Part shown: positions 42,801 through 50,789 of the stretch, one piece after another
How the letters are laid out: each line of letters starts with the position of its first letter
Position numbering within the stretch: the first letter of the stretch is position 1
Source of the DNA: Nonomuraea typhae
GTDB lineage: Bacteria; Actinomycetota; Actinomycetes; Streptosporangiales; Streptosporangiaceae
Length of the DNA stretch: 64,000 nucleotides
Assembly (NCBI RefSeq): GCF_009760925.1
Contig: NZ_VRLV01000009.1
Coordinates: 310,001 to 374,000 of the forward strand
Reading direction: 5' to 3'
Translations under genes and position numbers: made by a program
The notes under the pieces: generated by a model
Seen by the model: the letters and a program-made list of their open reading frames with translations, nothing else
Database searches by the model: none
What the model was told of the DNA's origin: nothing

Positions 42801-43640
42801 GAGCTGGACAAGCTGGTCAACCGGGTGCACGGCAGCGAGATGGCCCGCACCGAGCAGCGGCTGCGCCTGGAGCAGATGGAGCAGCGGGCGTTGGACGAGT
42901 TCGGCGTGGAGGCGGAGGCGCTGATCGCCGAGTACGGTCCCGGGGTTCCGGTTCCCGGCGATCCGCCCGTGCCGTACCACCGGGAGGAGCAGGAGAAGCG
43001 CGCCCGGATCGCCGAGAAGCAGATGAACCAGCTCGGCAAGGTCAATCCGCTGGCGCTGGAGGAGTTCGCGGCGCTGGAGGAGCGGCACGCCTTCCTCAAC
43101 AGCCAGCTCGAGGATCTGAAGAAGACCCGGCGCGAGCTGATGACGGTCGTGCAGGAGGTCGACAACCGGGTGGAGGCGATGTTCGCCTCCGCCTACGAGG
43201 ACGTGGCCCGCGAGTTCGAGCAGATCTTCACCCGGGTCTTCCCCGGCGGCGACGGCAGGCTCGTGCTGACCGACCCCAGCGACATGCTGACCACCGGCAT
43301 CGAGGTGGAGGCCAGACCGCCGGGCAAGAAGGTCAAGCGGTTGTCGCTGCTGTCGGGCGGGGAGCGGTCGCTGACGGCGGTGGCGTTCCTGATCTCGATC
43401 TTCAAGGCGCGGCCGTCGCCGTTCTACGTGATGGACGAGGTCGAGGCGGCGCTCGACGACACGAACACGCAGCGGCTGCTGACGCTCTTCGAGGAGCTGC
43501 GGCAGAGTTCGCAGCTGATCGTCATCACGCACAACAAGCGGACGATGGAGATCGCCGATGCGCTCTACGGCGTCTCGATGCGCGGTGACGGCGTGACCCA
43601 GGTGGTCAGCCAGCGGTTGCGCGAGCGTGAGCACGCCTGA
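39855..43640 (+). CDS. smc: Chromosome segregation protein SMC
   Basis: A 1261-aa SMC ATPase that, with ScpA/ScpB, compacts and segregates the chromosome. Walker A is GPNGSGKS (31-38). Two long coiled coils flank the hinge (about 510-700). The ABC signature LSGGE is at 1166-1170 and Walker B VMDEVEAALDD follows. It is longer than the usual 1150-1210 aa because of a Gly/Ala-rich low-complexity insertion of about 40 residues in the hinge (about 596-635), encoded at 41638-41764. GTG start preceded by GGGAGGGGG. ftsY follows after 20 bp. Confidence 0.96.
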   Translation: MYLKTLTLRGFKSFASATLLRLEPGITCVVGPNGSGKSNVVDALAWVMGEHSAKSLRGGKMEDVIFAGTANRAPLGRAEVTLTIDNSDGALPIDYTEVTISRLMFRSGQSEYAINGDTCRLLDIQELLSDSGIGREMHVIVGQGQLDAVLHAGPEDRRAFIEEAAGVLKHRKRKEKALRKLDAMQANLTRVQDLATELRRQLKPLGRQAEIARKAAVIQADLRDARLRLLADDVGILRATLEREAADEAAILTRRAQVERDLAEGQQREAALENAETEAQPRLSAAQETYYRLSSLRERITGLEQLATERHRHAVDAAAIERRGRDPEDLEREAAEVREQELILGAELEQAQDLLEEAVQRRAEAEAALSGEEQRLAMAARAQADRREGLARLRGQVDSARSRARAADEEIGRLAQSVFDAAERERTGRLELEERRRAEPEADPALAEELATAQALVEEAKAAADEARAAVEEAKAGLDAPRAALQAAKSAVGTARAADQEAQRAVAGLQARREALELGLAKGADGGATLLEADLAGVLGPLAAELTVAPGAEHAIAAVLGPVAEAVVVKSLDTVVEAFELLRAGEGGRATVLVAGEGGTGPGEGGTGAGESVAGAGVRGAGAGASGAGASGAGGQAGVRPPLTAGTWATELVTVPDHLRAALDHLLAGVVVVDDLATAREIVERHPDLRAVTKDGDLLGAHLAGGGAAGGSSVLQMRSALDQATADLEAARRTAEESAGRFEQAMEAEHAAQSGLEAAQAHVSEVQSAVSTAQAGLSSAQGALDQVRTRQREADQRNAAAAKRLAQLEAAAQAAADEAARLARSVAAAEEARAEALEEVAELEVRLAEAEYAGELEAEPTTDARDELAEATNLARQREMESRLQVRTAEERVKGIEGKADGLIRAAQRERQERAQAAAQRARRRRQAVVAEAVAKGAKRVLGALAASIELAARERDEADLARVAIDAELKQVRLRVRELTQELDKLVNRVHGSEMARTEQRLRLEQMEQRALDEFGVEAEALIAEYGPGVPVPGDPPVPYHREEQEKRARIAEKQMNQLGKVNPLALEEFAALEERHAFLNSQLEDLKKTRRELMTVVQEVDNRVEAMFASAYEDVAREFEQIFTRVFPGGDGRLVLTDPSDMLTTGIEVEARPPGKKVKRLSLLSGGERSLTAVAFLISIFKARPSPFYVMDEVEAALDDTNTQRLLTLFEELRQSSQLIVITHNKRTMEIADALYGVSMRGDGVTQVVSQRLREREHA
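41638..41764 (+). repeat. smc: Low-complexity repeat coding the SMC hinge insertion
   Basis: Repeated GGCGCGGG/GGAGCAGG units code GEGGTGPGEGGTGAG, AGAGVRGAGAGASG and AGASGAGG. It lies between the hinge strand ending TVLVAG and the conserved part resuming VRPPLTAGTWATEL. Confidence 0.75.
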
Positions 43641-43660
43641 GCCGTGCCTCGGGCGCGAGC

Positions 43661-44869
43661 ATGCCGGGTCATCTGGAAAACTGGCATCTTGTGGAAGGTT
43701 ATCTCGGCATCATCCTGATCGTGGTCGTCGTCGCCCTGGTGGCGGCGGGCGGCCTCTTCCTGCTGTTCAGGCCGGGAGGCAAGGCCGCTCCTCCGGTTGA
43801 GCCGCCGGCGCCGGCCCCGCTGCCGGAGGAGAAGGAGCCGCGGCCCGCCGGGGCCGGCGAGGAGTCCGAGGGCGCCGCCACGACGACGGTTCCGCCGCCG
43901 CCCGCTCCGGCCGTGAAGCCGGCGCCCGAGATCGAGGTGCCGCCGCCGTCGGCGGGCCGCATGGTGCGCCTGCGCTCGCGGCTGGCCCGCTCGCAGAGCG
44001 CGCTGGGCCGGGGCCTGCTGGAGCTGCTGTCCCGCGACCGGCTCGACGACGAGGTGTGGGATGAGATCGAGGAGAGCCTGATCTCGGCCGACGTCGGCGT
44101 CGCGCCGACGCAGGCGATGGTCGAGGAGCTGAGGACCAAGGTCAAGGTGCTGGGCAGCCGCACGCCGGCGGAGGTGCGCGGCCTGCTGCGTGAGCAGCTG
44201 CTGGCCCAGGTCAACCCCGATCTCGACCGCGGCCTGCGCATCGCCAAGCACGGCGAGCGGCCCGCGGTGGTGCTCGTGGTCGGCGTCAACGGCACCGGCA
44301 AGACCACGACGACCGGCAAGCTCGCCCGTTCGCTCGTGGGTGACGGGAAGCAGGTCGTGCTGGGTGCGGCCGACACCTTCCGCGCGGCCGCGGCCGACCA
44401 GCTGCAGACCTGGGGCGACCGGGTCGGCGCCGAGGTGGTGCGCGGGCCCGAGGGCGGCGACCCGGCCTCGGTGGCCTTCGACGCGACGGCCAAGGGCATC
44501 GAGCAGAAGGCGGACGTCGTGATCGTCGACACCGCCGGTCGCCTCCATACCAAGACCGGCCTGATGGACGAGCTGGGCAAGGTCAAGCGGGTCATCGAGA
44601 AGAAGGCCACGGTCGACGAGGTGCTGCTCGTGCTCGACGCCACGACCGGGCAGAACGGCATGCGGCAGGCGCAGGTGTTCGCCGAGGTGGTCAACATCAC
44701 GGGCATCGCGCTGACCAAGCTCGACGGCACGGCCAAGGGCGGCATCGTGATCTCGGTGCAGCGTGAGCTGGGTGTGCCGGTGAAGCTGGCGGGCCTGGGT
44801 GAGGGGCCGGACGATCTGGCTCCTTTCGACCCTGAGGTGTTCGTCGACGCCATCCTCGGTGAGGACTGA
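43661..44869 (+). CDS. ftsY: Signal recognition particle receptor FtsY
   Basis: A 402-aa SRP GTPase. The N-terminal membrane anchor (about 13-35, GIILIVVVVALVAAGGLFLL) is followed by a Pro/Glu-rich acidic linker (A domain) and then the N and G domains. G-motifs: GVNGTGKTTTTGKLA (G1), DTFRAAAADQL, DTAGRLHTKTGLM (G3), TKLDGTAKGG (G4). The membrane anchor is typical of actinobacterial FtsY. Starts 20 bp after smc, so both are likely cotranscribed, ending at 44892. Confidence 0.96.
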   Translation: MPGHLENWHLVEGYLGIILIVVVVALVAAGGLFLLFRPGGKAAPPVEPPAPAPLPEEKEPRPAGAGEESEGAATTTVPPPPAPAVKPAPEIEVPPPSAGRMVRLRSRLARSQSALGRGLLELLSRDRLDDEVWDEIEESLISADVGVAPTQAMVEELRTKVKVLGSRTPAEVRGLLREQLLAQVNPDLDRGLRIAKHGERPAVVLVVGVNGTGKTTTTGKLARSLVGDGKQVVLGAADTFRAAAADQLQTWGDRVGAEVVRGPEGGDPASVAFDATAKGIEQKADVVIVDTAGRLHTKTGLMDELGKVKRVIEKKATVDEVLLVLDATTGQNGMRQAQVFAEVVNITGIALTKLDGTAKGGIVISVQRELGVPVKLAGLGEGPDDLAPFDPEVFVDAILGED

Positions 44870-44891
44870 TCGTCCCTTTGACACCTTTTCG

Positions 44892-44929
44892 GATGCCCCA
44901 TGGAGTTCCATGGGGCATCTCCTTATTTG
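44892..44929 (+). terminator. Terminator of smc-ftsY
   Basis: GATGCCCCATGG (44892-44903) pairs perfectly with CCATGGGGCATC (44908-44919), 4-nt loop, followed by TCCTTATTTGTT. It begins 22 nt after the ftsY stop. Confidence 0.85.
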
Positions 44930-45060
44930 TTGGGGAATGTCCCTTATCTCGCAACGCTTGATCTCCCACTTGGCCCTGTGGTCACATGAGTCGGTCACCT
45001 AGAGACCGCGGGCGTATTCGGAGCGTCCGCGTCCGGGGTGTGCGGAGCGGAAGGGCAAGC

Positions 45061-45135
45061 ATGAAAAAGGTCGTCGTTCACAAGCCGGGAACGGTCAAGC
45101 CCGCAGGCGCCGACGCGCCGCGGCACAAGAACTGA
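45061..45135 (+). CDS. 24-residue basic peptide ORF
   Basis: ATG at 45061 has GGAAGGG with a 5-nt spacer, and the frame reads MKKVVVHKPGTVKPAGADAP then RHKN and stop. The peptide is Lys/His-rich (net positive), without Cys, Ser or Trp. A hairpin starting 7 nt after the stop would end a monocistronic message. The TPR gene begins 67 bp after its stop. No known family recognised. A start peptide, toxin, or precursor of a modified peptide are all possible, and so is a chance ORF. Confidence 0.45.
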   Translation: MKKVVVHKPGTVKPAGADAPRHKN

Positions 45136-45142
45136 GCTCTGA

Positions 45143-45182
45143 GGGCGGCCGAATCTCCTCGCCAGGGGAGGCATGGCCGCCC
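45143..45182 (+). terminator. Terminator-like hairpin between 24-aa ORF and TPR gene
   Basis: GGGCGGCC (45143-45150) pairs with GGCCGCCC (45175-45182), with a nested CTCC/GGAG pair in the loop and TTC after. The ATG at 45173, a possible TPR start, lies in the right arm, so the real TPR start is probably later. Confidence 0.55.
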
Positions 45183-45202
45183 TTCGGCTTGGAAAGGACC
45201 TG

Positions 45203-46867
45203 GTGGACGTCCTGACGCTCGACGCTGACCGGCATCTGCACGGCCCCTACACGTTAGGCGCGGCGCTCCTCGACGTCCTCGTCCCCGGGGCGAGGACGGA
45301 GTTGCTGGCCGCGCACGACATCGAGATCAGGGCCGCCGCTCCGCACCTGGCCTCCCGGGTGCCGCGACGCCGCCGGTCGCGGGCCGACGACCTGCCCCGT
45401 GAGCAGCGCATCCTCATCCCGGGCGCCGGGCGCACGCGGCGGATCGCCAACGGCCTGGCCGAGTTCGTCCGCGACCGGCTGGCCGGCGCCGGGCCGCTGC
45501 GGGTGACGGTGGCCAACCTCGCCGCGGCCGACCCCACCGACACGCAGCTCGTGGAGGTGCTGCGCCGCCGCGTGCCCGAGCTGGAGATCACCGAGGTCGA
45601 GGGCGTCCCGCGGCAGGGGCCGCCGGCCGCCGACTACGACCGCTTCCGCGACGAGGGATTCCACCACGCCATGGCCGAGGCCGGCACGGCGGAACTGTCC
45701 CGCCTGACCCACGACGACGACCCGGACCGCTGGTGGACGCTCCTGCACCGCACCACCGCCGCCCTGGAGGCCATCGCCCGCGAACCCGAGGCCCGCGAGC
45801 TGTACGAGACGGCCCGGCGCGTGGCCACCGAGCCCCGTCACCGCGCCACCGTGGCCTGCTCGCTGGCGACGCTGCTGGTCCGCCACCACGACCCCGCCCG
45901 GCGCGACCCGGAGGAGGCGCTGGCCTGGATCAACGAGGCGATCACCATCACCTCCCTGCTGCCCGACCCCCGCGAACGCGCCTTCCACCTGGGTTTCGAC
46001 CTCAACGCCAAAGCCCTGATCGAGGTACGGCGGGGCCGTCCCGCCCAGGCGCTGACCCTCGTCGAGAGCGCCCTCGACCTGGCCGATCGCGACCTGGCCC
46101 CGGATGAGCACCCGATCCACCGGCTGGTCCTGCGGGCCAACCGCGCCCAGCTGCTGGGGGCGGCCGGCCGTACGAGGGAGGCGCTGGCCGACTACGCGGC
46201 GGCCATCGCCGCCGACCCCGGCTACCCGGACTACTACCTGGACCGCGGCACGCTGCTGCACCGGCTGGGCCGCCTGGAGGAGGCGGTGGCCGACTACGAG
46301 AGCGCGATGCGGGTCAGCCCGCCCTTCCCCGAGCCGTACTACAACCGCGCCGAGGCCCGCTATGCGCGCGGCGACCTGGCCGGAGCGCTGGCCGACCTGG
46401 ACTACGCCCTGGAGCTCGACCCGGGTTTCGCCCCCGCCTACGTCAACCGCGCCGGGTTGCACGCGGCCATGGGGGAGACGGGCCAGGCCAGGCGGGATGC
46501 CGAGGCGGGGCTGGCGCTGACGCCGCGGGAGCCGTACCTGTGGTGTGTGCTGGGGCAGGTGGAGCAGGCCGAGGGGCGGCGGGAGGCGGCGCGGGCGGCC
46601 TACGACGGCGCGCTGGCGCTGGACGGCGGGCTGGTGGCGGCGTGGGCGGGCCGTGCGGCGCTGTCGTTCGAGGAGGGCGCGCACGAGGCGGCGGTGGCCG
46701 ATCTGACCCGGGCGCTGGAGACGTCGCAGACCGCCGAGCTGCTGTTCAACCGGGCGCTGGCGCTGCGGGCGGCGGGGCGGAGCGAGGAGGCGCGGCGGGA
46801 CCTGGTCCGGGCGGCGGAGCTGGCTCCCGGCGACGAGGACGTCCGCCGCGAACTGGGGCGCGGCTGA
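45203..46867 (+). CDS. Tetratricopeptide repeat protein with N-terminal AAA-like region
   Basis: A 554-aa cytosolic protein. Residues about 1-150 include RILIPGAGRTRRIANGLAEF and PLRVTVANLAAADPTDTQL, similar in pattern to the Walker B surroundings of AAA/STAND regulators, but no Walker A is present. The C-terminal 350 residues are about eight TPR units, for example PDYYLDRGTLLHRLGRLEEA and AWAGRAALSFEEGAHEAAVA. I chose GTG 45203 because GGAAAGGA lies 4 nt upstream and because ATG 45173 is inside a hairpin. TPRs bind partner proteins; with no DNA-binding domain, a role as a peptide or protein sensor is possible. It converges on the ABC gene with a 4-bp gap. Confidence 0.75.
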   Translation: MDVLTLDADRHLHGPYTLGAALLDVLVPGARTELLAAHDIEIRAAAPHLASRVPRRRRSRADDLPREQRILIPGAGRTRRIANGLAEFVRDRLAGAGPLRVTVANLAAADPTDTQLVEVLRRRVPELEITEVEGVPRQGPPAADYDRFRDEGFHHAMAEAGTAELSRLTHDDDPDRWWTLLHRTTAALEAIAREPEARELYETARRVATEPRHRATVACSLATLLVRHHDPARRDPEEALAWINEAITITSLLPDPRERAFHLGFDLNAKALIEVRRGRPAQALTLVESALDLADRDLAPDEHPIHRLVLRANRAQLLGAAGRTREALADYAAAIAADPGYPDYYLDRGTLLHRLGRLEEAVADYESAMRVSPPFPEPYYNRAEARYARGDLAGALADLDYALELDPGFAPAYVNRAGLHAAMGETGQARRDAEAGLALTPREPYLWCVLGQVEQAEGRREAARAAYDGALALDGGLVAAWAGRAALSFEEGAHEAAVADLTRALETSQTAELLFNRALALRAAGRSEEARRDLVRAAELAPGDEDVRRELGRG

Positions 46868-46871
46868 CGCG

Positions 46872-47654
46872 CTAGCGGTGCGCCCCGATGGGCACGACCA
46901 GCGGCGTCCCGGCCACCGGGTCGGGGATCACCTTGGAGTCCAGGTCGAACACGTCCCGGATCAGCTCCTCGGTCAGCACCTCGTGCGGCGTCCCGGCGGC
47001 GATCACGCGGCCGTCGCGCATGGCCACCAGCCGGTCGGCGTAGCGTGCGGCGAGGTTGAGGTCGTGCAGGACCATCACGATCGTACGGCCGGCCTGCACG
47101 TGCAGGTGGCGCACCAGCTCCAGCACCTCCACCTGATGGGCCAGGTCGAGGAAGGTCGTGGGCTCGTCCAGCAGCAGCAGGTCGGTGCCCTGGGCCAGTG
47201 CCATGGAGATCCACGCCCGCTGCCGCTGCCCGCCGGACAGCTCGTCCAGGGGCCGCTCGGCCAGGTCGGACAGCCCGGTCATGTGCAGGGCGGTGCCCAC
47301 GGCCTTCTCGTCGTCGGAAGACCACTGGCGGTACCAGGTCTGGTGCGGGTGGCGGCCCCTGGCCACGAGGTCGGCCACGGTCAGCCCTTCGGGGGCGGAG
47401 GGCGACTGGGGCAGGACGGTCAGGACGCGCGCGACCTCCTTGGTGGAGATCGAGGAGATCTTCTTGCCGTCGAGCAGCACCTCGCCGCCCGAGGGCTTGA
47501 GCAGGCGGCCGAGGGCGCGCAGCAGCGTGGACTTGCCGCATCCGTTGGGACCGATGATCGTGGTGACGGTGCCGGCCTCGATGCCCAGGTCGAGCCCGTT
47601 GACGATGACGCGGTCGCCGTATCCGAGCTTGACGTCGACGGCCTGGAGTCTCAT
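46872..47654 (-). CDS. Iron-siderophore ABC transporter, ATP-binding protein
   Basis: A 260-aa FecE/FhuC-type ATPase. Walker A GPNGCGKST (about 35-43), signature LSGGQRQRAW, Walker B LLLLDEPTTFLDLAHQ, switch MVLHDLNLAARY. It powers siderophore import with the two permeases upstream. Overlaps the preceding permease by 4 bp (ATGA), so all three are translated from one mRNA. Expected to be iron-repressed via the box at 49777. Confidence 0.94.
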   Translation of the reverse strand: MRLQAVDVKLGYGDRVIVNGLDLGIEAGTVTTIIGPNGCGKSTLLRALGRLLKPSGGEVLLDGKKISSISTKEVARVLTVLPQSPSAPEGLTVADLVARGRHPHQTWYRQWSSDDEKAVGTALHMTGLSDLAERPLDELSGGQRQRAWISMALAQGTDLLLLDEPTTFLDLAHQVEVLELVRHLHVQAGRTIVMVLHDLNLAARYADRLVAMRDGRVIAAGTPHEVLTEELIRDVFDLDSKVIPDPVAGTPLVVPIGAHR

Positions 47655-48703
47655 GTGCGCCCCTTACGGATGCGGATCAGCAGGTAGATCAGATATGGCG
47701 CGCCGAGCACCGCCGTGACGACGCCGACGGGCAGTTCGACGGGGGAGAAGGCGGTGCGTGACAGAAGGTCGGCTCCGGCGGTGAGCAGGGCGCCGACGAC
47801 GGCCGATGACAGCAGCGGCGGCTGCGGCGAGCGGATGAGCCGCAGCGCGATCTGCGGGGCGGCCAGCGCGACGAAGGCGACCGGGCCGGCGGAGGCGGTG
47901 GCGACGGCGGCCAGCAGGACGGCGGCCAGGATCATCAGGGCTCTGGACAGGTTCATGCGCACGCCGAGCGCGGTGACGGTGTCGTCGCTGAAGCGCAGGG
48001 CGTTGAGGGAGCGGGTGCCGACCAGGGTGAGCGGGATCAGCACGGCCAGCGCGAGCGCGACCGGGATCACGTGCTCCCAGCCGCGGCCGTTGAGCGAGCC
48101 GCTGATCCACACCATGGCCTGGGCGGTGTCGTTGACGTCGCCGACGGTCATCAGCCAGTACTTGACGTTGGTGAAGACGGCGGCCACGCCGATGCCGACG
48201 AGCACGAGGCGGTAGCCGTCCAGGCCGCGCCGCCAGGCCAGGCCGTACACGATCGCCGCGCCGAGCAGGCCGCCGAGCAGGGCCAGCACGGGCATGCCGA
48301 CGGTGGACAGCAGCCCGCTGACGCCGCCGTGCACGCTGCCGCTGAGCACCACGCCGGCGACCACGGTGACCGAGGCGCCGGTGGTGACGCCGAGGATCTC
48401 GGGGCTGGCCAGCGGGTTGCGGGCGATGGACTGGATGATCGCGCCGGACAGCGCGAGCGCGGCGCCGACCAGGGCGCCGGTGAGCGCGCGTGGCAGGCGC
48501 AGCTCCATGATGACGAAGTTGAGCGGGCTGCTCGCGTCGAGGGTGCCCCGGACGACGTCGGCCAGGGTCATGGGCAGGTCGCCGATGCGCATGTTGAGCG
48601 CCATCAGCAGGATGAGCAGGATGCCGCCGCCGAAGGTGACGGTGACGCCGCGCAGCCGTACCTGCCAGGACAGGCCCGCCACGCGCATGGGGAAGGTGGT
48701 CAC
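47651..48703 (-). CDS. Iron-siderophore ABC transporter permease (FecCD family), second
   Basis: A 350-aa permease with about 10 membrane segments. FecCD signature: RLPRALTGALVGAALALSGA, IARNPLASPEILGVTTGAS and later GPVAFVALAAPQIALRLI. GTG start at 48703 overlaps the end of the first permease by 4 bp; the long open frame continuing upstream to about 49735 is only a shadow of that gene. It pairs with the first permease to form a heterodimer channel. Confidence 0.93.
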   Translation of the reverse strand: MTTFPMRVAGLSWQVRLRGVTVTFGGGILLILLMALNMRIGDLPMTLADVVRGTLDASSPLNFVIMELRLPRALTGALVGAALALSGAIIQSIARNPLASPEILGVTTGASVTVVAGVVLSGSVHGGVSGLLSTVGMPVLALLGGLLGAAIVYGLAWRRGLDGYRLVLVGIGVAAVFTNVKYWLMTVGDVNDTAQAMVWISGSLNGRGWEHVIPVALALAVLIPLTLVGTRSLNALRFSDDTVTALGVRMNLSRALMILAAVLLAAVATASAGPVAFVALAAPQIALRLIRSPQPPLLSSAVVGALLTAGADLLSRTAFSPVELPVGVVTAVLGAPYLIYLLIRIRKGRT

Positions 48704-49731
48704 AGGCGCACCGGCTTCCTGCGCCGGACCAGCGCCACGAAGAACGGGGCGCCGAGCAGCGCGAGCACCACGCCGACCTCCAGCTCGCCGGGCGGGGCCA
48801 CGACGCGGCCGATCACGTCGCCGAGGAGGAGGAGCGTGGCGCCGATCAGTCCCGAGTACGGCAGCAGCCACCGGTGGTCGGTCCCGGACACGCGGCGGGC
48901 CAGGTGCGGCACGATCAGGCCGATGAACGACAGCGAGCCGCAGGCGGCGACGGCGGCGCCGGTCAGCAGGGTGACCGCGGCGATGCCGACGCCCCGGGTG
49001 AGGGCGATGTTCTGGCCGAGGCTGCGGGCGACGTCCTCGCCGAGGGACAGGGCGTTGAGGCCGGGCGCGTTGGCCAGGGCCAGGAGGAGGCCGGCGGCGA
49101 TGAACGGCAGCACCTGCCAGACCACGTCGGCGCCGCGGGCGGCGATGGAGCCGGACTGCCAGAAGCGGAAGACGTCCATGGCCTGCTCGTCCAGCAGGAC
49201 GATGGCCGAGGTGAGGGCGTAGAGGAAGGCGCTGACGGCGGTGCCGGCCAGGGCCAGCGTGACGGGGGTGGGGCCGCCGCGGCCGCCGGCCATGCCGAGG
49301 GCGAAGACGCCGGCGCTGGCGATGAGCGCGCCGGCCAGGCCGAACCAGATGTAGGCGAGGAGGCTGGAGGTGCCCAGGAGGATGATCGAGGCGACCATGG
49401 CGAAGGCGGCGCCCTGGGTGACGCCGAGCAGGCCGGGGTCGGCGAGCGGATTGCGGGTGTGGCCCTGCATGAGCGCGCCGGCGACGCCCAGCGCGATGCC
49501 GGCCAGGATGCCGAGCACGGTGCGCGGGACGCGCAGCGAGCGGATGATGATGTCGCTCTCGGTGCCGGTGGGCGCGGTCAGCGCGTGCCAGGCGTCGAGC
49601 AGGGGCACGGCCTTGGCCCCGACGGTGACGCTCAGGACGACCGCGATCGCCAGGGAACAGGTGAGGGCGGTGAGCCAGGTGAGGCGGCGCTGACGGATTC
49701 GGGGAAGCTTCACGGCGGTAGTCGCCACCAT
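48700..49731 (-). CDS. Iron-siderophore ABC transporter permease (FecCD family), first
   Basis: A 343-aa FecCD permease with SLRVPRTVLGILAGIALGVA, HTRNPLADPGLLGVTQGAA and LSFIGLIVPHLARRVSG. First gene of the reverse operon. GAGGAGG lies 4-10 nt before ATG 49731. The divergent binding-protein gene starts 95 bp away, with an iron box between them. Confidence 0.94.
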   Translation of the reverse strand: MVATTAVKLPRIRQRRLTWLTALTCSLAIAVVLSVTVGAKAVPLLDAWHALTAPTGTESDIIIRSLRVPRTVLGILAGIALGVAGALMQGHTRNPLADPGLLGVTQGAAFAMVASIILLGTSSLLAYIWFGLAGALIASAGVFALGMAGGRGGPTPVTLALAGTAVSAFLYALTSAIVLLDEQAMDVFRFWQSGSIAARGADVVWQVLPFIAAGLLLALANAPGLNALSLGEDVARSLGQNIALTRGVGIAAVTLLTGAAVAACGSLSFIGLIVPHLARRVSGTDHRWLLPYSGLIGATLLLLGDVIGRVVAPPGELEVGVVLALLGAPFFVALVRRRKPVRL

Positions 49732-49776
49732 GCAAGCCTCCTCAGCGTTTGCCCGATCCGGGTGAAGTATGCCAGC

Positions 49777-49815
49777 TTAGGCAGGGCTAACCTAATTTAG
49801 GGTTGCCTTACCCAT
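49777..49815. promoter_or_regulatory. Iron box (DmdR1/IdeR-type) for siderophore uptake genes
   Basis: TTAGGCAGGGCTAACCTAA (49777-49795) matches the actinobacterial iron-box consensus TTAGGTTAGGCTAACCTAA at 16 of 19 positions. A weaker second box overlaps at 49797-49815 (13 of 19). Both lie between the divergent permease operon and the binding-protein gene, so iron-loaded repressor would shut both. Confidence 0.8.
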
Positions 49816-49826
49816 GAGAGGGAAAC

Positions 49827-50789
49827 ATGAGAACGTTCCGTGCGGTCGCGGTAGCCGTACTGGCGATGGGCCTGGCGGCGTGCGGCGGCGGGACGACCGC
49901 CACCCCGGCGGCCGAGGCCAAACCCTTCCGGGTCATCAAGCACGCCATGGGCGAGACCAGGATCCCGGTGCAGCCGAAGCGCGTGGTCGCGCTCGACCAG
50001 AGCTTCGTGGACGCGGTGCTGACCCTGCAGACGCCGGTCGTGGGGTACACCACCTACCGCTCCATCGACGACAAGCTGCCCGAGTACCTGGGCGCCGTCG
50101 CCGGGCAGTACGGCAAGGAGGCCACGGCGGTCGGCACGCTGGAGCAGCCGAGCCTGGAGAAGATCATGGCGCTCAAGCCCGACCTGATCGTCTCGGCGAA
50201 GGTCCGGCACAAGGACCTCTACGACAAGCTCGCCAAGATCGCCCCGACCGTGTTCACCGAGACCACCGGCGCGATCTGGAAGGAGAACCTGCGCCTCATG
50301 GGCCAGTCGCTGGGCAAGGAGGCGCTGGCCGACGAGACGCTCAAGAAGTTCGAGGAGCGCGCGGGCAAGATCGGCGCGGCGGTCAAGGAGAAGGAGGGCA
50401 AGATGCCCACGATCTCCGTGGTGCGCTTCGCCGGCGAGCCCGAGGTCCGCTCCTACAACGAGAACTCCTACTCCGGCATCGTGCTGAAGGACGTGGGCTT
50501 CACCCGTCCCGAGAGCCAGCCGAAGGACCCGAGCCAGATCATGGTCCCGATCAGCCAGGAGCGCATCGCCGAGCTGGAAGCCGACCACATCTTCGTCTCC
50601 ACCTACGCCGACCCGTCGGCCGAGGAGCCGAAGAAGAAGTTCCTGGCCAACCCGCTGTGGAACAAGCTCAAGGGCGCCAAGCACGACGTGGCCGACCTGA
50701 TCTGGATGAGCGCGGTCGGCGTCCAGGGCGCGCACGCGATGCTGGACGACGTGGCGAAGATCTTCTCAGTGGACCCCGTCAGGGCCTAG
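49827..50789 (+). CDS. Iron-siderophore ABC transporter substrate-binding lipoprotein
   Basis: A 320-aa class III binding protein. The lipoprotein signal ends LAAC with Cys19. The mature part has RIPVQPKRVVALDQSFVDAVL and LEQPSLEKIMALKPDLIV, diagnostic of FecB/FepB-like proteins, and a long helix linking two lobes. Captures ferri-siderophore at the cell surface for the permeases. No siderophore biosynthesis genes lie nearby. The end is overlapped for 24 bp by the convergent PLP-enzyme gene. Confidence 0.93.
   Translation: MRTFRAVAVAVLAMGLAACGGGTTATPAAEAKPFRVIKHAMGETRIPVQPKRVVALDQSFVDAVLTLQTPVVGYTTYRSIDDKLPEYLGAVAGQYGKEATAVGTLEQPSLEKIMALKPDLIVSAKVRHKDLYDKLAKIAPTVFTETTGAIWKENLRLMGQSLGKEALADETLKKFEERAGKIGAAVKEKEGKMPTISVVRFAGEPEVRSYNENSYSGIVLKDVGFTRPESQPKDPSQIMVPISQERIAELEADHIFVSTYADPSAEEPKKKFLANPLWNKLKGAKHDVADLIWMSAVGVQGAHAMLDDVAKIFSVDPVRA

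Noticed and set aside
39705..43634. 1309-aa reverse frame
   Set aside because: Antisense to smc, an unmistakable gene. Long antisense frames are expected at this GC content.
47651..49735. 694-aa frame as a single fused permease
   Set aside because: Its first half is an off-frame shadow of the first FecCD permease; the true second permease starts at GTG 48703 with a 4-bp overlap.
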